DNA of 64,000 nucleotides, taken from NCBI GenBank assembly GCA_016208415.1, contig JACQYB010000037.1, positions 62,001 to 126,000 on the forward strand, in the 5' to 3' direction. Below are positions 18,924 through 29,298 of this stretch, piece by piece. Under the pieces are notes generated by a model. It was not told the origin of the DNA. It searched no databases and saw only the letters and a list, made by a program, of their open reading frames with translations. Source of the DNA: Betaproteobacteria bacterium. GTDB taxonomy: Bacteria > Pseudomonadota > Gammaproteobacteria > Burkholderiales > Rhodocyclaceae. Every line of letters begins with the position of its first letter. Position 1 is the stretch's first letter. Position numbers and translations under genes: made by a program.

Positions 18924-20006
18924 ATGCCCTCTGCCCCACGCTCCCGCTGGCCCCACATCCTCTTCTGGGCTTTCCTCGCCGCCCTGGCTTTCGTGCTGCT
19001 GCGGGTGCTGGCGCCCATCCTGACCCCTTTCCTGCTCGCCATCATCCTGGCCTACATCTTCGATCCGCTGGTGGACCGGCTGGAAGCGCGGCGCCTGCCG
19101 AGATGGCTGGGGGCGGCGCTGGTGATCCTGCTGCTGGGGGCAGCCATCGCGCTACTGGGACTGATCCTGGTGCCGCTGGTGCAGAAGGAGGCCGCGCTGC
19201 TGGCGGAGCAACTGCCGCGCCACCTGGAAGTGCTGCAGACGCAACTGGCGCCATGGTTGAAGGAGCAGTTTGGCGTCGCGCTGGAATTCGACATCGCCTC
19301 GGTACGCAAGCTGCTCACCGACAACTGGGACAGCGCCCAGGACGTGGCCACGACCCTGCTGCGCTCCCTGGGCGTGGGCGGCAAGGCGCTGATCGGCTGG
19401 GCCGTTACGCTGCTCCTCCTGCCGGTGGTGATGTTCTACGTGCTGCGCGACTGGGATGACATCGTCCGGCGCATCGACCACCTCATCCCGCGGCCGTGGC
19501 ACGAACGCGCACGGCAGATGCTGGGCGACGTGGACCGGGTGCTGGCGGAATTCCTGCGCGGCCAGTTGCTGGTCATGGTGGCGCTGGCCGTGTATTACAG
19601 CCTCGGCCTGTGGCTGGCCGGCGTGGAGTTCGCACTGCCGGTGGGCATCCTCACCGGACTGCTGATCTTCATCCCCTACGTGGGCTTCGGCATCGGTGCC
19701 CTGCTGGCCGTGCTGGTGGCGGCGCTGCAGCTCCAGGGCTGGGGAGCCATCATCGGCGTGCTGGTGGTGTATGGCATCGGTCAGGTGCTGGAAGGCTTCC
19801 TGCTCACGCCGCGGCTGGTGGGCGAGCGCATCGGCCTGCACCCGCTGGCGGTCATCTTCGCCCTGCTCGCCTTCGGCCAGTTGTTCGGCTTTGCCGGCGT
19901 GCTCATGGCGCTGCCAGCCTCGGCGGCGTTGCTGGTGGCGCTGCGGGAACTGCGCGCACGCTACCTCGCCAGCCCCTTCTACCTCGGCCACCGGGACGGA
20001 GCCTGA
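18924..20006 (+). CDS. AI-2E family transporter (PerM/YhhT-like)
   Basis: Polytopic inner-membrane protein of 360 aa in the AI-2 exporter-like superfamily. Hydrophobic helices occupy about residues 10-45, 58-80, 150-175, 215-300 and 300-340. Family signatures: PILTPFLLAIILAYIFDPLV near the N-terminus, PVVMFYVLRDW in the middle, and GLLIFIPYVGFGIG late. Members have been linked to autoinducer-2 or ion transport; the substrate here is unknown. Its stop overlaps the hda start (TGATG), the usual pairing with hda in this bacterial group. Confidence 0.9.
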   Translation: MPSAPRSRWPHILFWAFLAALAFVLLRVLAPILTPFLLAIILAYIFDPLVDRLEARRLPRWLGAALVILLLGAAIALLGLILVPLVQKEAALLAEQLPRHLEVLQTQLAPWLKEQFGVALEFDIASVRKLLTDNWDSAQDVATTLLRSLGVGGKALIGWAVTLLLLPVVMFYVLRDWDDIVRRIDHLIPRPWHERARQMLGDVDRVLAEFLRGQLLVMVALAVYYSLGLWLAGVEFALPVGILTGLLIFIPYVGFGIGALLAVLVAALQLQGWGAIIGVLVVYGIGQVLEGFLLTPRLVGERIGLHPLAVIFALLAFGQLFGFAGVLMALPASAALLVALRELRARYLASPFYLGHRDGA

Positions 20007-20755
20007 TGCGTCAGCTCACCCTGGACGTGCGTGCGGAACCCGAACCCAGCCTCGACAATTTCGTCGTCGGCGCCAATGCGCAGGTGCTCGAGCGCCTGCG
20101 CGCGCTGGCGTGCGATCCGGCATCCGCTGCGCTCTACCTCTGGGGACCGCAGCATGGCGGGCGCAGCCACCTGCTGCGGTCCACCGTGGCGGCCGCACGA
20201 GCCGCCGGGCAGGAGGCCATGTACCTGGAGGCCGCCGCGGTGGGTACCGAATTGCCCCTGGCACCCGGCGGGCTGCTGGCCATCGACGATGTGGACGTCC
20301 TGGGCGAAGCCGGCCAGGTGGCGCTGTTTCGCGCCTTCAACGACATGGCCGGCGCGCGCATTCGGCTGCTGGCGAGCGGCCCCTGCGCCCCGCGGCACCT
20401 CGCGTTGCGCGAGGACCTGCGCACCCGGCTGGGCGCGGCACTGGTGTTCGAACTTCACCCCCTGGGCGAGGAGGACGCCGCACGCAGCATGGAGCGGCAC
20501 GCCGCCGCCCGCGGCCTGCGCCTGGCGCCGGAGATCGTGCCCTACCTGCTGCGCCGCGGCCGGCGCGACCTGCCGTTCCTGATGGCGGCCCTGGACGCCC
20601 TGGACGAGCTTTCCCTGACCCGCCAGCGGCCCATCACCCTGGCCATGGCGCGCGAACTCTTCGATAGCCAGCCAGACCGCGAAGCCACCCCAAAACGGTC
20701 CTGCCCGCCCGCCGCCCTGGATCCGAAGCCACCCTCCGACCCCGACATACCATGA
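20006..20755 (+). CDS. hda: DnaA regulatory inactivator Hda
   Basis: DnaA-like AAA+ protein of 249 aa without the DNA-binding C-terminus. With the sliding clamp, Hda promotes ATP hydrolysis on DnaA and so limits re-initiation. The N-terminal MRQLTLDVRAEPEPSLDNFV contains the QL-x-L-type clamp-binding motif. The Walker A region is degenerate (GPQHGGRSHLL), Walker B is LLAIDDVDVL, and sensor 2 is FLMAALDALDELSLTRQRPIT. A Pro-rich tail extends beyond the usual end. It is coupled to genes on both sides: TGATG upstream, ATGA downstream. Confidence 0.92.
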   Translation: MRQLTLDVRAEPEPSLDNFVVGANAQVLERLRALACDPASAALYLWGPQHGGRSHLLRSTVAAARAAGQEAMYLEAAAVGTELPLAPGGLLAIDDVDVLGEAGQVALFRAFNDMAGARIRLLASGPCAPRHLALREDLRTRLGAALVFELHPLGEEDAARSMERHAAARGLRLAPEIVPYLLRRGRRDLPFLMAALDALDELSLTRQRPITLAMARELFDSQPDREATPKRSCPPAALDPKPPSDPDIP

Positions 20756-21429
20756 CCACGGACCTCGTTCTCTTCGATCTGGACAACACCCTGCTGTCGG
20801 GAGACAGCGATTTCGAATGGGCGCAATTCCTCATCCGCCAGGGCGTGCTCGACCGCGAGATTTACGAAGCCCGCAACGCCGAGTTCTACGAGCAGTACAG
20901 GGCGGGCAGCCTGGACATCCACGAGTTCCTGGATTTCCAGCTCAAGCCGCTGTCGCGCCACAGCCGTAGCGACCTGGACGCCTGGCACGCCCGCTTCATG
21001 CAGGAAGCCATCCTCCCCATCATTTCGCCGCTAGCGCGCGAACTGGTGCGCAGCCATCAGGAATCGGGCGCACTCACCGCCATCGTCACCGCCACCAACA
21101 GCTTCGTCACCCGCCCCATCGCCCACGAGTTCGGTGTCAGGCACCTCGTGGCCACCGAACCGGAGCAGGTTGACGGGCGCTTTACCGGCGCCGTGCAGGG
21201 CGTGCCGTGTTTCCGCGAGGGCAAGCTCACACGGGTCGACCAGTGGCTGACCGGGCTCGGCCAGCGCTGGGAGGACTTCGCCTCCACCACTTTCTACAGC
21301 GATTCCCTCAACGATTTCCCGCTGCTGCGGCGCGCGAGCAGGCCGGTGGCGGTGGATCCGGACCCGACCCTGGAGCAGTACGCCCGGGATCATGGCTGGA
21401 GCATCATTTCCCTGTGCGTCGCGGCATGA
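20752..21429 (+). CDS. HAD-superfamily subclass IB phosphatase (SerB-like)
   Basis: Protein of 225 aa with HAD motif I DLDNTLLSGD (nucleophile Asp), motif II TAIVTATNSFVTRP (Thr), the conserved Lys in REGKLTRV and motif III YSDSLNDFPLL (acidic pair). The alpha-helical cap C1 lies between motifs I and II. Subclass IB enzymes dephosphorylate small phosphomonoesters such as phosphoserine; the true substrate is unknown. It overlaps hda by 4 nt (ATGA) and is followed by a repeat-rich gap before pcnB. Confidence 0.9.
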   Translation: MTTDLVLFDLDNTLLSGDSDFEWAQFLIRQGVLDREIYEARNAEFYEQYRAGSLDIHEFLDFQLKPLSRHSRSDLDAWHARFMQEAILPIISPLARELVRSHQESGALTAIVTATNSFVTRPIAHEFGVRHLVATEPEQVDGRFTGAVQGVPCFREGKLTRVDQWLTGLGQRWEDFASTTFYSDSLNDFPLLRRASRPVAVDPDPTLEQYARDHGWSIISLCVAA

Positions 21430-21668
21430 CGAGCCCCCCCACGCTGCGCTGCCCCCCAGGGGGGCTCATGCCGTGGAAGGCTTTTCTGTGGGAGCGGGCC
21501 TGCCCGCGATCGTGGCGGGTGAAATCGCGTGCAAGCCCGCTCCCACACTGCCCCCCTGGGGTCTCATACCCCCTTGGGGCAGCCCGGCGGCGCAATGACA
21601 ACCCCCACGCTTCGCCGCCCCCCGCGGGGGCGCATGCCCCCTTGGGGCGGCCCGGCGGCGGCATGAGA
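21425..21668. repeat. Two tandem copies of a C/G-run intergenic repeat, one split by a REP
   Basis: The unit is ATGAC-A-CCCCCACGCT-CGC-GCCCCCC-GGGGGC-CATGCC, then CCCTTGGGGCGGCCCGGCGGCG-CATGA. The second copy (about 21594-21668) is continuous. The first copy is in two halves (about 21425-21472 and 21568-21598) with the REP-like palindrome and flanks between them. A duplicated stretch (GCCCCCC-GGGG-CTCAT-CC) lies on both sides of the inserted segment. Confidence 0.7.
21488..21546. repeat. REP-like palindrome, copy 1
   Basis: 59-bp imperfect palindrome with outer arms GTGGGAGCGGGCCTGCCCGC and GCAAGCCCGCTCCCAC. The same family is seen at 53436-53494 and 61624-61682. It resembles the REP sequences common in Pseudomonas and some betaproteobacteria. 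Confidence 0.88.
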
Positions 21669-21766
21669 CGCGCCGCCCGCTGTCCGCGCCGCCGCGTTCC
21701 ACGGCGGGAAACGCTGCTAGTATTCGTTGTTTCCAACCAGTCAATGAGACAGGGATTCCGGCCCGC

Positions 21767-23140
21767 ATGATCCGCAAGCTGTTGCGACGCGTCTTTCGCC
21801 GTCCCCAGGCCAGTGCCGCGGAGGCGTTGCGCGAGCCCGCGATCATCGGCCCGGGGCAGCACGGCATCGCCCGTGACGCCATCTCCCCCGCCGCCCGCAA
21901 GGTATGCGAGGTGCTGCAGGGCGCCGGTCATCACGGCTACGTGGTGGGCGGCGCGGTGCGTGACCTCATCGCCGGCTTCCGGCCCAAGGATTACGACATC
22001 GCCACCAGTGCCACGCCGGAGCAGGTGAAGGATCTGTTCCGGCGCGCGCGCATCATCGGGCGGCGCTTCCGCATCGTGCATGTGATGATCGGTGCCGAGA
22101 CCCTCGAGGTGTCCACATTTCGCGCGTTGCACGACAACGGCACCCAGACCGACGAGCACGGCCGCGTACTCCACGACAACGTCTTCGGCAGCCAGGCCGA
22201 GGATGCCACCCGCCGCGACTTCACCATCAACGCCCTGTACTACAACCCCGGCGACCAGACGGTCATCGACTACCACCACGGCGTGGCCGACCTGCGCCAG
22301 AAGACCCTGCGCATGATCGGCGACCCGCGCCAGCGCTATCGTGAAGATCCGATTCGCATGCTGCGGGCGGTACGCATGGCCGCCAAGCTGGGGCTGGCCA
22401 TCGATCCGGCGGCGCGCGAACCCATCCGCGAGATGTCCGGGCTGCTGGAAAACGTACCGCCGGCACGCCTGTTCGACGAGATGCTCAAGCTGCTGCTGTC
22501 CGGCCACGCCGTGCCCTGCCTGACCCAGTTGCGCGACGAAGGCCTGCACCACGGCCTCCTGCCCCTGCTGGACGTGATCATGGAACAGCCTCTGGGCGAA
22601 CGCTTCGTATGGCTGTCGCTGGCCAACACCGACGAGCGCGTCGGAGCCGGCAAGGCCGTATCGCCTGCCTTCCTGTTCGCCACGCTGCTGTGGCACGAGG
22701 TGCTGGCCCACTGGGAGAGCCGCAAGAGCCGCGACGAGCCCACCATGGCCGCACTCCACGCGGCCATGGGCGACGTGCTGGACGCACAGTGCGAAAAGCT
22801 CGCCATCACCCGGCGCATCGCCGGCGACGTCAAGGAAATCTGGGCGCTGCAGCCGCGTTTCGAAGCGCGCTCGGGGCGCCGCCCCCTGCGCCTGCTGGAG
22901 CAGCCGCGCTTCCGTGCCGGCTACGACTTCCTGTTGCTGCGGGCGCAAAGTGGCGAACTGCCCATGGAGATGCCCCAGTGGTGGGAGCGCTTCGCCAACT
23001 CGGACGCCGAGGCACGCCTTGAGATGCTAGAGCCCGACAAGACCCCGCGCCGGCGCCGGCGACCGCGACGCAGTTCCGGCGACGGGGCTGACCGGGATGC
23101 GGGCACCCAGGCCGCCCACGCGCCGGCACAGGACACCTGA
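21767..23140 (+). CDS. pcnB: Poly(A) polymerase I
   Basis: Adds 3' poly(A) tails to RNAs, promoting their decay. The protein is 457 aa. Class II nucleotidyltransferase signature YVVGGAVRDLIAG with RPKDYDIATSATPEQV (catalytic Asp pair), then DFTINALYYNP and the downstream REDPIRMLRAVRMAAKLG. A basic Arg-rich C-terminus (RRRRRPRRSSG) suits RNA binding and is typical of PcnB rather than CCA-adding enzymes. Starts after the repeat-filled gap behind the HAD gene. Confidence 0.95.
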   Translation: MIRKLLRRVFRRPQASAAEALREPAIIGPGQHGIARDAISPAARKVCEVLQGAGHHGYVVGGAVRDLIAGFRPKDYDIATSATPEQVKDLFRRARIIGRRFRIVHVMIGAETLEVSTFRALHDNGTQTDEHGRVLHDNVFGSQAEDATRRDFTINALYYNPGDQTVIDYHHGVADLRQKTLRMIGDPRQRYREDPIRMLRAVRMAAKLGLAIDPAAREPIREMSGLLENVPPARLFDEMLKLLLSGHAVPCLTQLRDEGLHHGLLPLLDVIMEQPLGERFVWLSLANTDERVGAGKAVSPAFLFATLLWHEVLAHWESRKSRDEPTMAALHAAMGDVLDAQCEKLAITRRIAGDVKEIWALQPRFEARSGRRPLRLLEQPRFRAGYDFLLLRAQSGELPMEMPQWWERFANSDAEARLEMLEPDKTPRRRRRPRRSSGDGADRDAGTQAAHAPAQDT

Positions 23141-23186
23141 GAGGGAGCATCCGCCCGAGTCCCACTGCCCTGGAACCCGTCGATCC

Positions 23187-23825
23187 ATGCTCGCAAGATC
23201 CCGCTACATCGTCGTGGAAGGCCCCATCGGTGCCGGCAAGACCTCGCTCGCACGGCGCCTGGCACAACGCCTGCGGTGCCGGCTGCTGCTGGAGGAACCC
23301 GAGCGCAATCCCTTCCTCGGCCGCTTCTACCAGGACATGGTGCGCCACGCGCTGCCGGTACAGTTGGCCTTCCTGTTCCAGCGGCTGGAGCAACTGGAGG
23401 CACAGCAACACGTAGATTCGGCGAACTCGCAGGTGGTGGCGGACTTCCTGTTCGAGAAGGATGCCCTGTTTGCCGGCCTCATCCTCCAGGGCGACGAACT
23501 GGCCCTCTACGAGCAGATCGTCGCGCGGCTGCGGATACCCGCGCCGACGCCGGATCTGGTGATCTACCTGCAGGCGCCGCCCGAGGTGCTCATGCAGCGC
23601 GTGCGCCAGCGGGCGGCGGAGGCGGAGCGTCCGATCACGGAGACCTATCTGGAACGGGTGGCGCAGCGTTACGCCAGCTTCTTCCACCATTTCGATGCCG
23701 CGCCGCTGTTCATCGTCCAGGCCGGCCGGCTCAACCCCATCGATGATGACGACGACTTCGAGCTGCTGTGGCAGCGCCTCAACGCCATGCGCAGTTACCG
23801 GGAGTATTTCGGCTACGCCGACTGA
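23187..23825 (+). CDS. Deoxynucleoside kinase
   Basis: Deoxyadenosine/deoxyguanosine kinase-type salvage enzyme (212 aa) that phosphorylates deoxynucleosides using ATP. P-loop [17 protein letters not shown] near residue 10, EEPERNPFL, the [11 protein letters not shown] lid-proximal segment (ERS-like position degenerate), and [21 protein letters not shown]. The start [12 protein letters not shown] gives the standard N-terminus. It sits between pcnB and panB, where folK is often found in relatives; no folK is present here. Confidence 0.88.
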   Translation: MLARSRYIVVEGPIGAGKTSLARRLAQRLRCRLLLEEPERNPFLGRFYQDMVRHALPVQLAFLFQRLEQLEAQQHVDSANSQVVADFLFEKDALFAGLILQGDELALYEQIVARLRIPAPTPDLVIYLQAPPEVLMQRVRQRAAEAERPITETYLERVAQRYASFFHHFDAAPLFIVQAGRLNPIDDDDDFELLWQRLNAMRSYREYFGYAD

Positions 23826-23932
23826 TTCCATCGCCACCGTCATCCGACAGCGCCCACGCCGGCACCTGTCAACTTCCGGCGCGGGCGCGGACGTTAAGAC
23901 GCCTGCCCGTCATCCCCAGCGGAGGGTTTCCC

Positions 23933-25670
<1,738 letters not shown>

Positions 25671-25774
25671 GGCACCGCGATGCGCTCAGGCCGGCGGTGT
25701 TCCAGCAGCGTCAAGGGTGGGCTGCCGCAGCCCACGGTCCGTATTGCTCTTGCCTGAGAAGGAGCAAGTCAACA

Positions 25775-26158
25775 ATGCAGCGCACCATGCTTCAAGCCAA
25801 GCTCCACCGCGTCACCGTCACCCATTCGGAGTTGCATTACGAGGGGTCCTGCGCCATCGACCAGGATCTGCTGGATCTCTCGGACATCCGCGAGTATCAG
25901 GCCATCGACATCTACAACATCAACAACGGCGAGCGCTTCTCCACCTACGCCATTTCGGCGGAGCGCGGTTCGGGCGTCATCTCGATCAACGGTGCGGCAG
26001 CGCGCAGGGCGGCCCCCGGAGACCTTCTCATCATCGCCGCGTTTGCCAACTACAACGAGCTGGAGTTGCAGAAGCACGAACCGAAGCTGGTGTATGTGGA
26101 TGCGCGCAACCGCGCCATCACCCGGCGCAACCGCATCCCCGTGCAGGCGGCCGTGTAA
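25775..26158 (+). CDS. panD: Aspartate 1-decarboxylase
   Basis: Pyruvoyl enzyme making beta-alanine for pantothenate; 127 aa. The self-cleavage site Gly24-Ser25 (HYEGSCAID) is intact, with [14 protein letters not shown] and [17 protein letters not shown] following. An AAGGAG ribosome site lies 10 nt upstream. It is last of the panB-panC-panD series. The gap after panC contains a GGTGGGCTGC-type hairpin of unknown role. Confidence 0.96.
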   Translation: MQRTMLQAKLHRVTVTHSELHYEGSCAIDQDLLDLSDIREYQAIDIYNINNGERFSTYAISAERGSGVISINGAAARRAAPGDLLIIAAFANYNELELQKHEPKLVYVDARNRAITRRNRIPVQAAV

Positions 26159-26189
26159 GGGGTCCGCAGGGGTTACAAGCCCCGACGTA

Positions 26190-26220
26190 CGAAAGCCCGC
26201 GATTCGCGGGCTTTCTTGTC
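26190..26220 (+). terminator. Intrinsic terminator after panD
   Basis: Hairpin GAAAGCCCGC-gatt-GCGGGCTTTC followed by a T-rich stretch, between panD and a convergent gene. Confidence 0.82.
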
Positions 26221-26245
26221 TCCGGGCGCCGGGCGTCCCACGGCG

Positions 26246-27109
26246 TCAGCGCAGCAGATCCTCCCACCCCGGCCATTGCCCGCGTGCGATGGCATACTTT
26301 TCGGCGGCACCGCCCCACGAACTGCCGTCCGCCATGGCGCGGCGAAAATGCTCGGGATCGGTGATGCGGGTGCCGCCCACCAGACTCACGCCCCGGGCGA
26401 ACAAGGGGTCCGGCCAGCAACCCGCGCTGGGACCGATGACGGCGAAAGACTCCGCGCCCTGCGCGCAGCCGAGCATGGCGTCCAGGGTGTCGTTGAGCAG
26501 CATGGTGGACGTCGCCAGCACGCGCTGGCAGCGGCCCAGCGCCCGCCGATCCAGGGTGACTTCCAGTTCGGGGTGGGCACCCTGCTCGCGCGCCACAGTC
26601 TGCGGATCCAGTTCCACCACCACCAACCGCGCGCCGCACGACAGCACCTGGGCCACCAGGGGCGGGAAGAAGCCCACCATGCCCACGGTTTCGCCGGGGC
26701 GCGGGCGCATCTCGCCCAGGGAGTTGCCGGCGCAGGGCGGCGCGTAACCCAGGCGGCGCCATACGGACTGGGTCAGGGCGTTGAGGGTGGCCAGGCCGAT
26801 GGCGCGGCGCAGCGGATCGCTGCCGGCGAATCCCTGCGCCACCTCCAGCGCCGGCTGCCCGGCAAGGACATCGCTTGCCCCAAGCCGCGCCGCCAGGTCG
26901 GATACGGACCGGCCCAGGAGCATGTAGGACAGCCCGAACGCGCCGTCTTCGAGTTCCACCGCGCAGAACTCGGCGTCCTTCTTCGCGGCCATGTCGTTAC
27001 ACAGGAGAGCGGGAAGATGCAGCCTCGCCACTCTTGGGGGGCTGAGACGCCGCGCAACGGCACGCACCTGACCCAGCAAATCCTCGGCGAGATCCGAGCG
27101 CTTTTCCAT
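26246..27109 (-). CDS. DUF364 family putative metal-chelation protein
   Basis: Cytoplasmic protein of 287 aa resembling the DUF364 (putative heavy-metal chelation) family. A conserved central region PGETVGMVGFFPPLVAQVL is followed by a Rossmann-like strand with VVVELDP, then VLATSTMLLNDTLDAML and VIGPSAGCWPDPLFARGV. The N-terminal half contains GLSYMLLG. Members bind metal or cofactor-like ligands but the role is not known. The start MEKRSDLAEDLL has a GGAAG ribosome site; the longer frame to 27178 lacks one. Monocistronic. Confidence 0.72.
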   Translation of the reverse strand: MEKRSDLAEDLLGQVRAVARRLSPPRVARLHLPALLCNDMAAKKDAEFCAVELEDGAFGLSYMLLGRSVSDLAARLGASDVLAGQPALEVAQGFAGSDPLRRAIGLATLNALTQSVWRRLGYAPPCAGNSLGEMRPRPGETVGMVGFFPPLVAQVLSCGARLVVVELDPQTVAREQGAHPELEVTLDRRALGRCQRVLATSTMLLNDTLDAMLGCAQGAESFAVIGPSAGCWPDPLFARGVSLVGGTRITDPEHFRRAMADGSSWGGAAEKYAIARGQWPGWEDLLR

Positions 27110-27213
27110 GAGTCTTCCATCGTGGGCCGCGGGGAAATGATCCCCGCGTTTGAAGGCCCATTTTAGCGGCGGGCCCACCCCGGCGCCGAAGCGAAAGCGC
27201 AGCCTGCGGCTGC

Positions 27214-28086
27214 TCAGCGACCGGCCAGCGCTGCGATGCGGCTCTCGATGGGCGGGTGGCTGGAAAACAGTGCCATCCAGCCCGGCGCACCCGAGATCCC
27301 GGACGCCGCCATGCTCTTCGGCAGTTGGCCGGGTTCCAGCCCGCCCAGGCGCTGCAGCGCCGCGATCATCGGCTGCGGTGTGCCGAGGATGCGGGCAGCG
27401 CCGGCGTCGGCGCGAAACTCCCGCTGGCGCGAGAACCAGGCGACGACGATGCTGGCCAGGATGCCGAAGAGAATGTCGCAGACCACGACGGTCACCGTGT
27501 AGCCGATGCCCGGGCCGCTGCTGCCGTCGCTGCGGCGCAGGAACTGATCCACCGCGTAGCCCACGACGCGGGAGATGAACACGACGAAGGTGTTGACCAC
27601 ACCCTGGATGAGCGTCAGCGTCACCATGTCGCCGTTGCCCACGTGGGACACCTCGTGCGCCAGTACGGCCTCCACTTCCTTGCGGGTCATGGACTGCAGC
27701 AGGCCGGTGGACACGGCCACCAGAGAACTGTTTTTCGTGGCGCCCGTGGCAAACGCGTTGGGTTCGCCCTCGTAGATCGCCACTTCGGGCATGGCAATGC
27801 CGGCACTGCGCGCCTGCGCGGCCACGCTATCCAGCAGCCATTGCTCGTCGGCCGTGCGCGCCCTCTCGATGACCTGGGCGCCGGTGGACCACTTGGCCAT
27901 GGGCTTGGATATCCACAGCGAAATGAAGGCACCGCCGAAGCCCATGATGGCCGCGAAGCCCAGCAAGGCGCCGAGATCGAGTCCGTTGGCGGCCAGATAG
28001 CGATTCACGCCCAGCACACTGGCCGTGACGCTCAACACGAGCATGACGGCGATGTTGGTGGCCAGGAACAGCAGGATGCGTTTCAT
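27214..28086 (-). CDS. htpX: Membrane metalloprotease HtpX
   Basis: Inner-membrane M48 zinc protease (290 aa) that works with FtsH in quality control of membrane proteins. Two N-terminal helices (residues 5-25 and 38-58), zinc motif HEVSH at 144-148, two further helices at about 155-175 and 190-215, and the third ligand in [20 protein letters not shown] ribosome site precedes the ATG. It is immediately downstream of the TerC gene (22 nt), so possibly co-transcribed behind the riboswitch. Confidence 0.95.
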   Translation of the reverse strand: MKRILLFLATNIAVMLVLSVTASVLGVNRYLAANGLDLGALLGFAAIMGFGGAFISLWISKPMAKWSTGAQVIERARTADEQWLLDSVAAQARSAGIAMPEVAIYEGEPNAFATGATKNSSLVAVSTGLLQSMTRKEVEAVLAHEVSHVGNGDMVTLTLIQGVVNTFVVFISRVVGYAVDQFLRRSDGSSGPGIGYTVTVVVCDILFGILASIVVAWFSRQREFRADAGAARILGTPQPMIAALQRLGGLEPGQLPKSMAASGISGAPGWMALFSSHPPIESRIAALAGR

Positions 28087-28108
28087 CGAGGTTCTCCTAC
28101 TTGGGTTT

Positions 28109-28867
28109 TCAGTTGCTGCGGGATGGAACACGTATCGGTTCGGCAAGCACCGCCTCGCCAGGTTCAGCCCCCTCTCCGGCGCGGGCGGCGACCGCCTCCC
28201 TCCGGGCAAGGTGGCCGCCCCACAGCACCACCACCAGGATGACGGCGTAAATGGCCACGGTAAGAAAGGGATGCTCGGTGAAGAAGGCCTTCGAAAGCGG
28301 CTCCGTGACAACCATCTTGCCCGCCGTGTACGCCAGCACACCGGCCCCCAGGTAGACGATGGCCGGAAAGCGCCCCACCAGCCGCAGCACCAGGCTGCTG
28401 CCCCAGATCACCAGCGGGATGCTGATCAGCAGCCCCAGCACCACCAGCAGGAAGCTGCCGTGGGCCGCCCCCGCCACGGCCAGCACGTTGTCCAGGCCCA
28501 TCACGGCGTCGGCGACGACGATGGTGCGCATGGCAGCCCACAGCGTGGCGCCGACAGGACCGTGCTCGCCGGCGGATTCATCCTCGGCCAGCAGCTTGTA
28601 CGCGATCCAGATCAGCGCCGCGCCGCCCAGCAGCAGCAGGCCCGGTACCTTGAGCAGCCATACCACGGCCATCGTCATCGCGGCGCGCACCACGATGGCG
28701 CCCACGGTGCCCCAGACGATGGCCTTTTTCTGCAGATGGCCCGGCAGGTTGCGCGCCGCCAGCGCGATCACGATGGCGTTGTCGCCGGCCAGCACCAGGT
28801 CGATGACCACGATGGACAGAAGTGCCGCCAGGAAATCGGCGCTCGGCAGAGAAGTAATCCACTCCAT
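28109..28867 (-). CDS. TerC family integral membrane protein (putative Mn2+ exporter)
   Basis: TerC/YjbE/Alx-type membrane protein of 252 aa with about seven hydrophobic helices. Acidic metal-binding motifs lie within the membrane: [15 protein letters not shown] near residue 24 and [15 protein letters not shown] near residue 120. Relatives controlled by yybP-ykoY RNAs export manganese, possibly metallating exoenzymes. A riboswitch of exactly that class lies upstream, making Mn2+ export the best guess. The C-terminal 30 residues are hydrophilic. htpX follows after 22 nt. Confidence 0.9.
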   Translation of the reverse strand: MEWITSLPSADFLAALLSIVVIDLVLAGDNAIVIALAARNLPGHLQKKAIVWGTVGAIVVRAAMTMAVVWLLKVPGLLLLGGAALIWIAYKLLAEDESAGEHGPVGATLWAAMRTIVVADAVMGLDNVLAVAGAAHGSFLLVVLGLLISIPLVIWGSSLVLRLVGRFPAIVYLGAGVLAYTAGKMVVTEPLSKAFFTEHPFLTVAIYAVILVVVLWGGHLARREAVAARAGEGAEPGEAVLAEPIRVPSRSN

Positions 28868-28954
28868 GATGTGCCCTCGGTCGCGTTGTCGTCACATCGC
28901 ACCGGACATCCGGAGTACGGGGCGACCATTGCCACGCACTCCGGACGGCCTGTC

Positions 28955-29075
28955 CGGTGCGGCAAAGGTCTTGCTCGACAACCTGGGTTGCCGGCACCAC
29001 CGGGAGCACGCGCTCCGTCTTGACGATGATGCCTCCGGCAAGGACGCCGGGAGCTACTCCCCTCTGAGCACCCCG
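28955..29075 (-). promoter_or_regulatory. yybP-ykoY manganese riboswitch
   Basis: Read on the minus strand, the leader holds the class signatures GGGGAGTAGC (29063-29054) and GCAAGACCTTTGCC (28974-28961), with hairpins between them. Downstream, GTCCGGTGC (28952-28960) can pair with GCACCGGAC (28899-28907), and ACTCCGGA (28938-28945) with TCCGGAGT (28909-28916). These pairings exclude local hairpins at 28941-28957 and 28902-28913, a plausible expression platform. No T-run follows, so translational control of the TerC gene is more likely than termination. Confidence 0.85.
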
Positions 29076-29286
29076 CCAAGGGGTGCGTACCACCAATTCG
29101 CCCTTGCCGAAGCAAGGGGCGGGGGGATTCTAGCGCAACCGCGGGCGAATGTGGTGTGAACTGTCCTCCAAGTCAAGTGGTCCCGGCGGTAACTGAACCG
29201 GCCGTTGCGGATCACCTGGCAGCGCCGCCCGCCCCCCTTCGGCTGCGAGCAGCGATGCGCTACCCTTCCCCCACGGGCATTCCTCC
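29076..29286. other. Intergenic region between riboswitch leader and CapA-like pseudogene
   Basis: About 210 bp upstream of the divergently oriented TerC leader. It should contain the TerC/htpX promoter, but no confident -35/-10 pair or gene was recognised. Confidence 0.4.
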
Positions 29287-29298
29287 GGAGGTGGCGGC

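Noticed and set aside
21488-21546. REP-like palindromes as possible intrinsic terminators
   Set aside because: They form strong hairpins but lack a following T-run, and the same sequence recurs at distant sites; better explained as a REP family.
21425-21668. Tandem repeats as a possible CRISPR array
   Set aside because: Only two units, with no regular spacers and no cas genes; the repeat is GC-run intergenic sequence.
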